Notes under the pieces: generated by a model | What the model saw: only the letters and a program-made list of their open reading frames with translations | Database searches by the model: none | What the model was told of the DNA's origin: nothing | Made by a program: the position numbers and the translations under genes | Shown: positions 39,466 through 47,866 of the stretch, in pieces | Numbering within the stretch: position 1 is the first letter of the stretch | Layout of the letters: every line of letters starts with the position of its first letter | Source of the DNA: Pseudanabaena sp. BC1403 | GTDB taxonomy: Bacteria; Cyanobacteriota; Cyanobacteriia; Pseudanabaenales; Pseudanabaenaceae | NCBI RefSeq assembly: GCF_002914585.1 | Contig: NZ_PDDM01000006.1 | Coordinates: forward strand, 158,306 to 222,305 | Direction of reading: 5' to 3' | Length of the DNA stretch: 64,000 bases

Positions 39466-40017
39466 CTAGGATGCCCACCTTGCTGATCGTAAAATATTGA
39501 CTTGATCTAGAAGCTTTAGGGGATCGCTATATTCCATTATCCACTCACCTTTAATAAACGGAGCCATACTGTCAGAGCTATTTCTTGAAACATTTAATTG
39601 TGAAGAATCAAGCCAAGCCATTACGCCAATTTGCTCTACCGCTAAACCTAACATCATGCCCTGATCCTCAATCGCAATGATCGAAATTTCGGCGCGATCT
39701 GTATTGACGGGAGGGGTCTCTCCCAAAAACTGACCGAGATCTCCTACCCAAACTACTCTACCCCGAATATTTACGGTACCCAGTAGTAACGGGGATACAT
39801 TGGGCATTGGGTTGATCCGATCTGGAGAGTATTCCAAAACTTGACTGACTCCAATTGCTGGTAAAGCAAACTCAATTCCAGAAGCCACAAAAAATCTTAA
39901 GTGCAGCTCACCTTCTGGGGCTTCGATACCTTGATCAAAGTCCGTTGCCTGATCTTGTCCGATACCAGGGAAGAATTCTTGGTTTCCTACCATAATTTGA
40001 GGATCTCTACCTTGCAA
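39466..40017 (-). CDS. CheW-like adaptor (HmpC/PilI-like)
   Basis: 183 residues with one CheW domain (about 35-175): LRFFVASGIEFALPAIGVSQ, LLLGTVNIRGRVVWVGDLGQ and a later AVEQIGVMAW strand. The first 30 residues are an acidic, Gln-rich leader. It should couple the MCP (65 bp downstream) to the CheA kinase at the membrane. Confidence 0.92.
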   Translation of the reverse strand: MQGRDPQIMVGNQEFFPGIGQDQATDFDQGIEAPEGELHLRFFVASGIEFALPAIGVSQVLEYSPDRINPMPNVSPLLLGTVNIRGRVVWVGDLGQFLGETPPVNTDRAEISIIAIEDQGMMLGLAVEQIGVMAWLDSSQLNVSRNSSDSMAPFIKGEWIMEYSDPLKLLDQVNILRSARWAS

Positions 40018-40155
40018 AATAGCAAATTTTTAATGTCTTCAAGTTTTAGAATACAAATATTGAGAATACTGAGAAAGTATTAAAGTATTGATGTTAACCA
40101 ACAGCCATTAAATAATCAAGAATTGTCTACACTTTTATCATTCTTTGTAAAACCT

Positions 40156-40524
40156 TTAAGCTTTTCTCAGTAACTGTTTAACAGTGCCAACTAGTTCTTG
40201 AGGCTGAAATGGCTTAGCTATATAGGCATCAGCACCCTGCTTCATCCCCCAATAGCGATCAAATTCTTCACCTTTAGATGAACACATTACGACAGGAACG
40301 CGCTCAGTTTTGGGATCTGTTTTAATTCGACGGCATAACTCATAGCCGTTCATGCGGGGCATGACAATGTCCATAACTACAATGTCTGGACAATTGCCTT
40401 GCATTTGCTCTAGTGCTTCCACGCCATCACCTGCTGTCTTAACGGTTAAACCACTACCCTTCAGTAAGTCCTCAATCATTTCTCGTTGTGTCACGCTGTC
40501 TTCAACCACCAGAACTGTACTCAT
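40156..40524 (-). CDS. CheY-like response regulator (HmpB/PilH-like)
   Basis: 122 residues, a lone receiver domain: VVEDS acidic pocket near the start, phospho-Asp in IVVMDIVMPRMNGYEL (about D51), Ser/Thr in MCSSKGE and Lys in YIAKPFQ. It heads the operon CheY-CheW-MCP-CheA. In Nostoc and Synechocystis the operon has a PatA-type regulator (HmpA/PilG) in front; here there is none: 594 bp of repeat-rich DNA precede it. Confidence 0.92.
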   Translation of the reverse strand: MSTVLVVEDSVTQREMIEDLLKGSGLTVKTAGDGVEALEQMQGNCPDIVVMDIVMPRMNGYELCRRIKTDPKTERVPVVMCSSKGEEFDRYWGMKQGADAYIAKPFQPQELVGTVKQLLRKA

Positions 40525-40777
40525 ACATGAATTCCCCGATAGGACTCTTCCACTAGCAAATCACCAAACAGGTATATTAAGGTTAATATGATTGGCATTT
40601 TGGCTTTACCTATCTTAAATTCTAAGTTAGCGCTTAATTATTTATTAAACTGTTCATATTTTAGTCTTCTCCAGTAAAGAGATTAATTGTCGAGCCTAAA
40701 GTCAAGACACAAAATAGCATGTATAGGGCTTTGCTCTCGCACTAAAATCAAAATAATTTTTTAAATCTTCTAAGATA

Positions 40778-40880
40778 ATACCAATTTTCAAAAGTGCACC
40801 TGTACTTTTGAAAATTAAAAATCAAACCCAGTATGGTTTTTGGATTCTCAAAATGGCGTAGTCATTTTGAGAATTGGTAT
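40778..40880. mobile_element. 103-bp two-hairpin element with ATACCAATT ends (copy 1)
   Basis: Ends ATACCAATT (40778-40786) and AATTGGTAT (40872-40880) are exact inverted repeats. Inside lie hairpin 1 (arms 40783-40795 and 40804-40816), the linker AAACCCAGTATGGTTTTT, and hairpin 2 (arms 40844-40855 and 40863-40874). Another element of exactly the same length and layout is at 53293-53395. Confidence 0.7.
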
Positions 40881-40911
40881 AAGTACCTTGGCATAATTAA
40901 CAAAACAGAGA

Positions 40912-40952
40912 CAAAATCTGTACCGTCCGCTAAGCAGACGGTACAGATTTTG
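40912..40952. repeat. Palindrome with GC-TAA-GC centre
   Basis: Arms 40912-40927 and 40937-40952 (CAAAATCTGTACCGTC and complement), one mismatch, then GC-TAA-GC. It could terminate the convergent-looking ComM transcript, which ends at 41118 on the minus strand and runs toward it. Confidence 0.65.
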
Positions 40953-41117
40953 GGGTTTTATATTTAATTGCGGTGCGGTACTTAAATGAATTAGGGATTA
41001 TTCAATGCACTCTCTGGGAGCCAAAACAATAAAATCCTCAAACTGTGAGACTTTTGCTTTTATATTTGTAGATTAAAAGCCTAAATCGAAACGATGACGC
41101 TAAATGAGGCTCATTAT

Positions 41118-42641
41118 CTAAGTGACCCGATCAAGCGTGCGGTATTGGACTGCTTCAGCAATATGAACTACTTGAATATTTTCGGCATTGGCTAGATCTG
41201 CGATCGTTCGGGATACCTTGAGAATTCGATCAGTTGCACGAGCCGATAAACCTAAACGTTTAATTGCAGCTTCTAATAAGTCACGGGAAGGGTTATCTAG
41301 TGCACACCATTGGCGCAAATGTCTGGATTGCATTTGCGCATTGCAATTAACTCTAGGTTCCTGTTGAAATCTATTTTGTTGAATTTTGCGGGATTCTTGT
41401 ACTCTTTCTTTAACGGCGCTAGAGTTTTCCCCCTCGGCAGATCGAGTCATCTCCTCGGGCTTTAATCTTGCCACCGTTACCTGTAAGTCGATCCGATCCA
41501 TTAACGGGCCCGATAATTTTGCCCAATATTGTTCACGTTGACGTGGCGTACAAGTGCAAGGCTGCACAGAATCACCATAATATCCACATTGGCAAGGGTT
41601 TGTACTTGCGACAAGTGTAAACTGGGCTGGGAAGGTTACGGATTGGCGAGTGCGGGAAATGCTTACAAACCCATCTTCTAATGGTTGTCTCAAAAATTCC
41701 AATACGTCCCTCTTAAACTCTGTCAGCTCGTCCAAAAAAAGGATGCCATTTGTGGCTAGGGTGATCTCACCAGGACGAGGGAAACTACCGCCACCAACCA
41801 AAGAGGGGCCAGAAGCAGAGTGATGGGGACTACGAAATGGGCGATCGCTTATCATTCCTTTACCCTTTAGCAAGCCAGCCACAGAATGAATTCTGGTCAC
41901 TTCTAGAGCTTCATCAAAGTTCATATTGGGCAAAATGCTGGGTAAGCGTCTTGCTAATAGAGTTTTGCCAGAGCCAGGGGGACCAACAAAAATCAGATTA
42001 TGCCCACCTGCGGCGGCGATTTCCAGAGCGCGACGGGCATGTTGTTGACCCTTAACATCCTTAAGATCTAGTTTGAATTCACTTTCATGCCATTTCAGGT
42101 CAGGATTGGCAACTACTGGCTGATATTTGTCAGGATTTGCCAAGAAATCTCCCACCTCGGTAATACTTTCTAAGCCATATACAGCTAAGCCTTTAACTAA
42201 GGCTGCTTCTTGAGCGTTTTCCTTAGGTACAATAATCCCAATTATTCCTAACCGTTGGGCAGCAGCCGCGATCGGTAATACGCCAGAAACAGGCCGAAGT
42301 GAACCGTCAAGGGAAACTTCCCCTAAGAACAAGTGATCGCCTAATAACTGCGGATCGACTTGTTCGGAGGCGGCAAGGATACCAATGCTAATGGGTAAAT
42401 CAAAAATAGGTCCTTCTTTACGCAGGTCGGCAGGTGTGAGGTTAATCACGATCTTTCGCATTGGGAAAGCATAGCCCGCATTTTTGATTGCTGCCTTAAC
42501 CCGCTCTCGACTTTCTTGAACTGCGGTATCAGGTAAGCCTACCAAGGTAATTCCAGGCAATCCTCCTGATACATCTACCTCTACACCCACTTGGATGGCA
42601 TCGATACCTAAGATTGCTGCGCTCCAAACCCTTGCTAGCAC
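41118..42641 (-). CDS. comM: YifB/ComM-type Mg-chelatase-like AAA+ ATPase
   Basis: 507 residues. N-terminal ChlI-like domain (VEVDVSGGLPGITLVGLPDT, about 20-40), AAA+ core with Walker A GPPGSGKTLLARRLP, Walker B ILFLDELTEF, sensor region VASTNPCQCGYYGD, and the C-terminal domain with GLSARATDRILKVSRTIADL. ComM is a helicase that widens the D-loop during natural transformation. The protein is often mis-called magnesium chelatase; pigment synthesis is not implied. Confidence 0.93.
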   Translation of the reverse strand: MLARVWSAAILGIDAIQVGVEVDVSGGLPGITLVGLPDTAVQESRERVKAAIKNAGYAFPMRKIVINLTPADLRKEGPIFDLPISIGILAASEQVDPQLLGDHLFLGEVSLDGSLRPVSGVLPIAAAAQRLGIIGIIVPKENAQEAALVKGLAVYGLESITEVGDFLANPDKYQPVVANPDLKWHESEFKLDLKDVKGQQHARRALEIAAAGGHNLIFVGPPGSGKTLLARRLPSILPNMNFDEALEVTRIHSVAGLLKGKGMISDRPFRSPHHSASGPSLVGGGSFPRPGEITLATNGILFLDELTEFKRDVLEFLRQPLEDGFVSISRTRQSVTFPAQFTLVASTNPCQCGYYGDSVQPCTCTPRQREQYWAKLSGPLMDRIDLQVTVARLKPEEMTRSAEGENSSAVKERVQESRKIQQNRFQQEPRVNCNAQMQSRHLRQWCALDNPSRDLLEAAIKRLGLSARATDRILKVSRTIADLANAENIQVVHIAEAVQYRTLDRVT

Positions 42642-42767
42642 TTTTTACCTATCACAGACTTGTGAATTCTCAATTAATTAAGATTATCACATGCAAATTT
42701 ACTATGAGCTGCTTGTGGTGATTAATAGTGATCAATATAGTAATGATTGAGTTAGTTAGGATAAAAC

Positions 42768-42822
42768 AAAACCAAAAAGAGTAATAGCGGCGCAAAGCGC
42801 CGCTATTACTCTTTTTGGTTTT
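42768..42822. repeat. 26-bp perfect palindrome, AAA loop
   Basis: Arms 42768-42793 and 42797-42822 are exact complements (AAAACCAAAAAGAGTAATAG...) closing on GC-AAA-GC. It lies upstream of comM and does not follow a stop codon on either strand, so termination is not an obvious role. Confidence 0.7.
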
Positions 42823-42856
42823 AGGGAACTCCAAGAAAAAAATGATCCTTATAAAA

Positions 42857-42901
42857 CCCCAAAATATAGCGGAGAGCTACGCTCACCGCTATATTTTGGG
42901 G
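42857..42901. repeat. 21-bp palindrome, TAC loop
   Basis: Arms 42857-42877 and 42881-42901 (CCCCAAAATATAGCGG...) with a single A-A mismatch close on GC-TAC-GC, 34 bp after the previous palindrome and unrelated to it in arm sequence. Confidence 0.7.
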
Positions 42902-43172
42902 ATCGATTATTTTGTGTAAGTCACTTATGTCCTAAGCAAAGCTAATATTGCTAGATTAACAACCATTAGTAATTCTCAATCATTTGTAGTTTTCTATGTA
43001 GAATAGTGCCTTCTTTAGTTGCGCTATTCTACATACTATTTAGTGCTGCTAGATTTCTTTAAAATGCTTGTTTTTGACATTGGAATTATTAATAAATTTA
43101 GTAGAATATCCAACTTTATTTTGGGGCTTAGTAGATGAATTATTTATTCCAGTTAAAAGTCAATTAATCATT

Positions 43173-43454
43173 CTAATAATCTGAAAAGCTGAGCGATCGC
43201 ATATTAATTTCTTGCAGCTCTAGGCTTTCTTCATGCGTTAGGGGGATTGTGTTATGAAAGGGTTCATGAAGTAGAGAATTGAAATCATTAGCAGGTTGCC
43301 AAGATTGCTCAAAGGGATGAGCTGCTAGGCTACAAGATTCCCAATCAGCATTGACAGGAACGTCTAATTTTCCGCAAAAACCGCCCCTTCTTCCTTCAGG
43401 ATTATAGTGCTGACACAATCGACAAGCTGGAACTGAGTTGCCTGAAGTGTTCAT
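43173..43454 (-). CDS. Conserved cysteine-motif protein of unknown function
   Basis: 93 residues from ATG 43454 (MNTSGNSVPACRLCQHYNPE). An ATG at 43478 lies in a small hairpin and is less likely. The N-terminal half has four cysteines, CRLCQHYNPEGRRGGFCGKL and a fourth in ADWESCSLA, that could bind zinc or an iron-sulfur cluster. The C-terminal half is acidic (THEESLELQEINMRSLSFSD). This looks like a small protein conserved in cyanobacteria, but I do not know its role. It has no operon partner. Confidence 0.7.
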   Translation of the reverse strand: MNTSGNSVPACRLCQHYNPEGRRGGFCGKLDVPVNADWESCSLAAHPFEQSWQPANDFNSLLHEPFHNTIPLTHEESLELQEINMRSLSFSDY

Positions 43455-43753
43455 ATATCTTAAATTTGGCTTTGCCAAAAATTTATTAAATGCAATTTAT
43501 TAATTAATTTAATTATGCAGGGTAGTAATAGAGCCTCAAGCAAGTCCTAATCCTGACATAGGAAGCATTTCAGCGATCCCGAATAAAATATAAACTTAAT
43601 AATGTCTTAACTGATTCCTGTAATGCTTTCATAACAATCTTCTTGAGGAATTTCTAGATTCAAGGTAAAGGTTTTAATAATTAAGAAAACATAAAGATAG
43701 TTTCTATTTGTGTCTCTTCTAAGTGTTTCTACTTAAAAGTTTGAGACTTTGAT

Positions 43754-43820
43754 AAACCAACCAATAAATTTTTTGACAGTACTGAAAAGTAACACTTTCA
43801 AAAAATTTATTGGTTGGTTT
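43754..43820. repeat. 23-bp perfect inverted repeat with 21-base loop
   Basis: Arms 43754-43776 and 43798-43820 (AAACCAACCAATAAATTTTT...) are exact complements. The 21-base loop itself begins with the palindrome CAGTACTG. It does not have the GC-NNN-GC centre, so it belongs to a different class, perhaps the two ends of a collapsed insertion element. Confidence 0.7.
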
Positions 43821-43866
43821 AACCAGAAAGCACTATAAAAACCTCTCTGTATTTAGTTTGATAGCT

Positions 43867-43912
43867 CCTCAAAATTAGAACGGCGCTTTGCATCGCCGTT
43901 CTAATTTTGAGG
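43867..43912. repeat. 19-bp palindrome with GC-TTT-GC core
   Basis: Arms 43867-43885 and 43894-43912 (CCTCAAAATTAGAACGGCG and complement) enclose CTTTGCAT; the core reads GC-TTT-GC but is displaced from the centre, as if the stem had been shortened on one side. Confidence 0.65.
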
Positions 43913-43957
43913 TTTCTTTATTTTCAAAATTTCCTATCTATAGATGGTAGAAAAAAT

Positions 43958-44010
43958 TAAGACTCAAAAGCAAAAAAGGTGCTTTGCACCTTTTTTGCTT
44001 TTGAGTCTTA
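43958..44010. terminator. 25-bp perfect palindrome, TTT loop, behind the HD phosphodiesterase gene
   Basis: Arms 43958-43982 and 43986-44010 (TAAGACTCAAAAGCAAAAAA...) close on GC-TTT-GC. It starts about 15 bp after the stop codon of the minus-strand gene ending at 44025 and carries T-runs in that direction. Confidence 0.7.
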
Positions 44011-44024
44011 CACTGTAAAAATAC

Positions 44025-46451
44025 TTACTTCAAAGCAATTGTTTTTGATATTGCTGTCTGAATTTGTGCTGTTACAGAATCTTTTGGTTTACAAAGATGA
44101 TCGGGTAAAGCTGAGCCTGATGGATCAAGTTTGTCAGCTAGGTGTGGATATTTAATCCTGCCATGATTGCGCTCTTGCCAAACCTTAATAAATACAGGTG
44201 CAATCCGATCTAAATCTTCCCATGACAAAGAGCAATCTTTGAGTTGACCATCATCCCATCGAGCTTGAAAAATTCGCATAAGCAGTTTTTTAGCCGCTTC
44301 GAGGGTTGTTTCTGTACCAAGCGATCGCAATGCAGCTTCACAGGCATCAGCTAGCATGACAATTCCTGTCTCGCGAGATTGAGGGATTGGTCCGACATAG
44401 CGAAAATCTGCCTCAACTACATGATCCGATCTCTTTTGAGCTTGACAATAAAAATAGCTAATCGTGATCGTGCCTTGATGCTCTGGAATAAACGCTTGCA
44501 GCATTTCAGGAAGGTGATATTTCTGGGCTAGTTTGATGCCCCCTGCAACATGCTCTTTGACAATTTTGGCGCTTTCCCAAGGATCGTTAAGTAGATCATG
44601 GGGGTTAGGTTGCCCCATTTGATTTTCTATAAAATATTCAGGTCTGAGGGTTTTGCCTATATCGTGATAAAGCGTACCCGTTCGCACTAAGGCTGTATCT
44701 GCTCCTAGTTCGCGGGCGGCGGCTTCGGCTAGGTTTGCTACAAATAAAGTGTGTTGAAAAGTTCCAGGGGTTTCTGTGACTAGGCGACGCAGTAAAGGGC
44801 GATCGAGGTTCGCTAGCTCTGCTAGACGAAAAGGGGTTAATGCGTAAGAAATATGCTCTAGATAAGGAATTGCCCCAAGAGCGACGATCGCAGAAATCAA
44901 TCCTCCCGATGCGTACTGAAGCGCGGTAATCACGATCAGGACTGGTGGAGTCGAGCCTGCAATAAGTGCGATCGCAATATATACAGCCGCTTGTAAAAAG
45001 CCAACTAGCAAACCTGTTGCCGCTAGATGCGATCGGGTGAGAGGACGGTCAGTAACTGCCGCAGCGACAATTGCGCCAATGATTATAGGTACGAATGCTA
45101 ATAAATTAGGGCTAATCGCGATCGCAAGCAAGGTTGATGTGAGACAGGTAAGCAAGACCGCAAGTCGAGAGCTGTAAAAGCTGCCAATGATTAGACCAAT
45201 ACTCGCTAATGGCAGGAATACAATCAAGTTGGGAGCCATAGTCACTGCGGCGAGAGCACTGCCAGTACAGATAATGCCAAGAGCCCACAGATCTTGGATA
45301 TGTAATTTTACTTTTAGTAAATATTGCCATCGTCGATTGGCATAGCCAAATATGCCAAAGCCGATTGTTGTAGCTGCCACCATCAAAATCAAGCCATTGA
45401 AATTGACTTGTCTTTGCGTCATTTTTAGTTCATCTAAAATAACAAATTGCCGCTCAGTAATTTTCTCCCCACCTTTAACAATTAAATCGCCGACCTTAAC
45501 TGAAATCCTTTGAGTCTGAACTGATTCAGATGCCTTGATTGCCCTTTCAGTTGTGCCAACATAGTCAATCGTCATATTTGGCTTGACCGTAGTCTTGAGC
45601 AAAGAGATCGACATTGCTCGATGCTCGTCATTTGTTGGTAAGTTGCTTAGGCCTGTTAGCCGTTTTTGCAGCATATCATCAGGTAATCCAGCTACAATTC
45701 CTGTGGATTGCAGATCGATCAATGCTTGCCGCGTCATTTTCTTACTGACCTCCCATTCTTCATTGGTCATCTCCAAGAGGCGATCGCGAAACATCTCTGG
45801 CCCTTTTGCTGCATTTTCTTGAGTCATTGCATAGGCTTGGCGAATATCAGTTACGGTATTGATTAGCTTTTGATAGTCTTGGGGAAGAGCATTGATTTTG
45901 TATAGAGTTAGCTCAGCCAATGCTACGGATGGGGCTTCTTTATCTCTATTAATAAAACTAGCTATAGCAGCCTGATTATTGACATTAGCGGCAAGTTTAT
46001 TGGCTCGATCTTGTAACTGTGACCAATCCAGATTAGAAATCCGTCTAAGATATCGTTGCACGTCATCACTGAGGATTTTGCGATCGACGTATGGTAAGTT
46101 GCCAGATGATATTCGCAGGTTATCGCCTACTTGCAGGAGTTCATCTAGATGCTTTAAGGCATTAGTATCTATTTCAGGATTACTACGATAGATCGGTACT
46201 ACTTGTTGTTTGGCTAGTTCTTTTGCCTGTTTAGTTGCCTCAATATCAGTCGCCGCTATCGTTCTTGGCGACCGTAAATCTTGATCGACAAACGTACCGA
46301 TTCCTAAGCGTGGCTCAGAGTAAAAACGAATACTGAGGGTTGAGATCAAGCAGACAAATGTAATTCCTATAACTGCTCTACCAGACCACTTGCGAGATAT
46401 GCGATGGGTCGTCTCAGGGAGCAATGATGAATGGTTGGGAGCAATTCCCAT
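44025..46451 (-). CDS. 7TM-HD phosphodiesterase (PgpH-like)
   Basis: 808 residues. One membrane helix at about 25-45, a large outside domain of the 7TMR-HDED type (to about 340), a block of membrane helices about 345-530, then a cytosolic HD domain with H-D in LYHDIGKTLRPEYFIENQ and further metal ligands in PEHQGTITISYF and LADACEAALRS. PgpH enzymes of other bacteria hydrolyse cyclic di-AMP, so a role in the second-messenger balance that controls potassium and osmolarity is likely. Cyanobacteria carry one such gene as a rule. Confidence 0.9.
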   Translation of the reverse strand: MGIAPNHSSLLPETTHRISRKWSGRAVIGITFVCLISTLSIRFYSEPRLGIGTFVDQDLRSPRTIAATDIEATKQAKELAKQQVVPIYRSNPEIDTNALKHLDELLQVGDNLRISSGNLPYVDRKILSDDVQRYLRRISNLDWSQLQDRANKLAANVNNQAAIASFINRDKEAPSVALAELTLYKINALPQDYQKLINTVTDIRQAYAMTQENAAKGPEMFRDRLLEMTNEEWEVSKKMTRQALIDLQSTGIVAGLPDDMLQKRLTGLSNLPTNDEHRAMSISLLKTTVKPNMTIDYVGTTERAIKASESVQTQRISVKVGDLIVKGGEKITERQFVILDELKMTQRQVNFNGLILMVAATTIGFGIFGYANRRWQYLLKVKLHIQDLWALGIICTGSALAAVTMAPNLIVFLPLASIGLIIGSFYSSRLAVLLTCLTSTLLAIAISPNLLAFVPIIIGAIVAAAVTDRPLTRSHLAATGLLVGFLQAAVYIAIALIAGSTPPVLIVITALQYASGGLISAIVALGAIPYLEHISYALTPFRLAELANLDRPLLRRLVTETPGTFQHTLFVANLAEAAARELGADTALVRTGTLYHDIGKTLRPEYFIENQMGQPNPHDLLNDPWESAKIVKEHVAGGIKLAQKYHLPEMLQAFIPEHQGTITISYFYCQAQKRSDHVVEADFRYVGPIPQSRETGIVMLADACEAALRSLGTETTLEAAKKLLMRIFQARWDDGQLKDCSLSWEDLDRIAPVFIKVWQERNHGRIKYPHLADKLDPSGSALPDHLCKPKDSVTAQIQTAISKTIALK

Positions 46452-46789
46452 AGTTTAATTACTCTAGTTAAAATGTTTCGTAAGAACAAATGCAGTTTCA
46501 AGGATGCAATTCAAGCGATCTCATATAGATTCTAGATGTACCAGATCTTCAAGGTTAATATCAATCAAAAAACTTAAAATCTGCCTTTTGTTTTTTGACA
46601 ACCTAGTACACAAAACTTGAAAAATATAAACAGATAGTGATTTTCAAATGAGTATGTGCGCATTAGAAAATCCAACCCAGTAAGTTTTTGAGTTTTTATT
46701 CTTGTCGTAAGCACAATAAAAACTGTTATTACAAAGACCAGATTTACAGCGTGAAGTTGAGCAATTTCTAGTCTTTAGAGAATTTTAAT
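46452..46789. other. Intergenic region between the HD gene and rnpB
   Basis: No gene seen. Both flanking genes point left, so it contains the promoter of the HD gene and the 3' flank of rnpB. A worn copy of the 103-bp element seems to lie at about 46634-46729, recognisable by TTTTCAAA, the linker CCAACCCAGTAAGTTTTTG and a weak hairpin at 46691-46723. Confidence 0.5.
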
Positions 46790-47262
46790 AGGAAGAGTAA
46801 GACATAAGCCGGGTTCTGTTTCAGGAGTTTTAACAACTGCCTTAGCGGTTATCTATCTGGGATATTTGTTACCAAATACCTCATGCGGCACACACTTAAC
46901 TGCGATCGCCTAGTTTTCACTAGACAACCACAGTAAGCAACGGACACAAGATCAACTGAAGATCGCAACACTTGCATCCTCTCGCCTTGCTTCCAACTGG
47001 GGTTTACCGAGCCAGAGCCTCACGACTCTGCTGGTGCGCTCTTAACACACCTTTGCACCCTTACCCTTTGTAGACATAGCGCTTCGCGCTATGTCTACAA
47101 AGGGCGGTATTTTTCTGTGGCACTATCCTCACGATCGCTCGCACTGGGCGTTATCCAGCAGCCTGATCTTCATGGAAGCCCGGACTTTCCTCAAAACTTG
47201 TACTCAAAATAGCCTTTCGTTAATTTTGAGATAAATTTCGCAACCGCACGCTTACTCTTCCT
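46790..47262 (-). ncRNA. rnpB: RNase P RNA
   Basis: The catalytic RNA of RNase P, which cuts the 5' leader from tRNA precursors. The ends pair: AGGAAGAGTAAG (46790-46801) with CTTACTCTTCCT (47251-47262) form helix P1. Conserved blocks read on the minus strand are GAGGAAAGTCCGGGCTTCC (47192-47174) near the 5' end, GGTAAACCCC with the CACAGAAA-ATACCGCC lead into P12 in the middle, and AGAACCCGGCTTAT (46817-46804) near the 3' end. Length about 473 nt is within the cyanobacterial range. Helix P12 is an exact 19-bp palindrome (separate entry). The precise mature ends need mapping. Confidence 0.93.
47064..47104. repeat. 19-bp perfect palindrome forming P12 of RNase P RNA, TTC/GAA loop
   Basis: Arms 47064-47082 and 47086-47104 (CCCTTTGTAGACATAGCGC and complement) close on GC-TTC-GC. 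It falls between ACCGCC and GGTAAGGGTG, where the variable helix P12 belongs. Its build is that of the intergenic palindromes elsewhere in the window. Confidence 0.85.
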
Positions 47263-47319
47263 GATTACCATTATGTACTAAAGGACGGTTGGGCGATATT
47301 TTTCAACCTCTTTAATACC

Positions 47320-47352
47320 AATCCTCAAAATGGCGTTGCCATTTTGAGGATT
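47320..47352. repeat. 15-bp palindrome, GTT loop, left part of an interrupted 103-bp-type element
   Basis: Arms 47320-47334 and 47338-47352 (AATCCTCAAAATGGC and complement) close on GC-GTT-GC, preceded by ATACC at 47315. This is the first half of the ATACCAAT family; the second half has been separated by the next element. Confidence 0.65.
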
Positions 47353-47355
47353 AAA

Positions 47356-47486
47356 CAGCGATTCTAATTATGAAACCAATTTTGGTGTTTCCAGCGCCTT
47401 CGGCGCTGGAAACACCAAAATTGGTTGTTTGAAAGCCCGCCAACGGCGGGCTTTCAAACAACCAATTTTTATAATGAGAACTGCTG
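47356..47486. mobile_element. 131-bp palindromic MITE with 16-bp ends and 9-bp target duplication
   Basis: The ends CAGCGATTCTAATTAT (47356-47371) and, inverted, CAGCAGTTCTCATTAT (47486-47471) match at 13 of 16. AGGATTAAA flanks the element on both sides (47347-47355 and 47487-47495), a 9-bp target duplication. Inside are two long perfect palindromes that share an arm: 47374-47398 with 47402-47426 (loop TTC), and 47418-47441 with 47445-47468 (loop AAC). Related copies: 50490-50626, 58773-58856, 53454-53528. No coding capacity. Confidence 0.75.
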
Positions 47487-47866
47487 AGGATTAAAAGCCC
47501 TTATGGACAAGCGCATCAATAAAGTAATAAGTAAAGTAATAAATAAAGTACCATTCCAGATTTTACAGAATTGGTTGGGCGGCAAAGCCGTCCCACTAAA
47601 TTCTGGTTTTATATTTGGTACATTATTGAATTACAAAACCCTTGCTGAGTTTGTTTTTTAATTCCTGAAAGCGAATCAAACTTCTAGAAATTGTTATTGC
47701 CTCGGTAAAATTCAGGCAAAAGCTGCTATAAGTATGCAGAAATAATGTTTATCAAAATCAGATTGTTTTGCTAAACTATCTGGTTATCCGAGGCTAAACT
47801 AAAATGCCTTAATTCGTACTCAAAATTAATTACATTCTTTGCTTACAGGTGTAAGTGACTAACTAA

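Larger units (their letters stand above)
40525..41117. other. Intergenic region upstream of the taxis operon
   Basis: No gene seen. It should contain the promoter of the taxis operon (minus strand) near 40530-40700. It also holds one 103-bp element (40778-40880) and a palindrome (40912-40952), listed separately. Confidence 0.6.
42642..43172. other. Intergenic region with two palindromes
   Basis: No gene seen in 531 bp. It includes the likely comM promoter (minus strand, near 42660-42740), two palindromes (42768-42822, 42857-42901) and AT-rich DNA without recognisable signals from 42920 to 43170. Confidence 0.55.
43455..44024. other. Intergenic region with several inverted repeats
   Basis: No gene seen. 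It contains a small GC-TTT-GC hairpin at 43463-43480, a 23-bp inverted repeat (43754-43820) and two palindromes listed below. AT-rich DNA at 43480-43750 holds no recognised signal beyond the possible promoter of the 93-residue protein. Confidence 0.55.
47263..47866. other. Repeat-filled intergenic region upstream of the SpoIID-like gene
   Basis: No gene seen in about 600 bp. From left to right: a remnant of a 103-bp element (from 47315), an inserted palindromic element (47356-47486), short AAAGTAATA-type tandem repeats (47518-47550), an imperfect palindrome with GTACCA/TGGTAC ends and a GC-AAA-GC core (47548-47621), and from 47640 the likely promoter region of the plus-strand gene at 47867. 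Confidence 0.6.

Noticed and set aside
41118..42641. Magnesium chelatase subunit ChlI
   Set aside because: The ChlI-like N-terminus, GxPGSGKT core and C-terminal domain are arranged as in YifB/ComM; true ChlI is shorter and starts differently.
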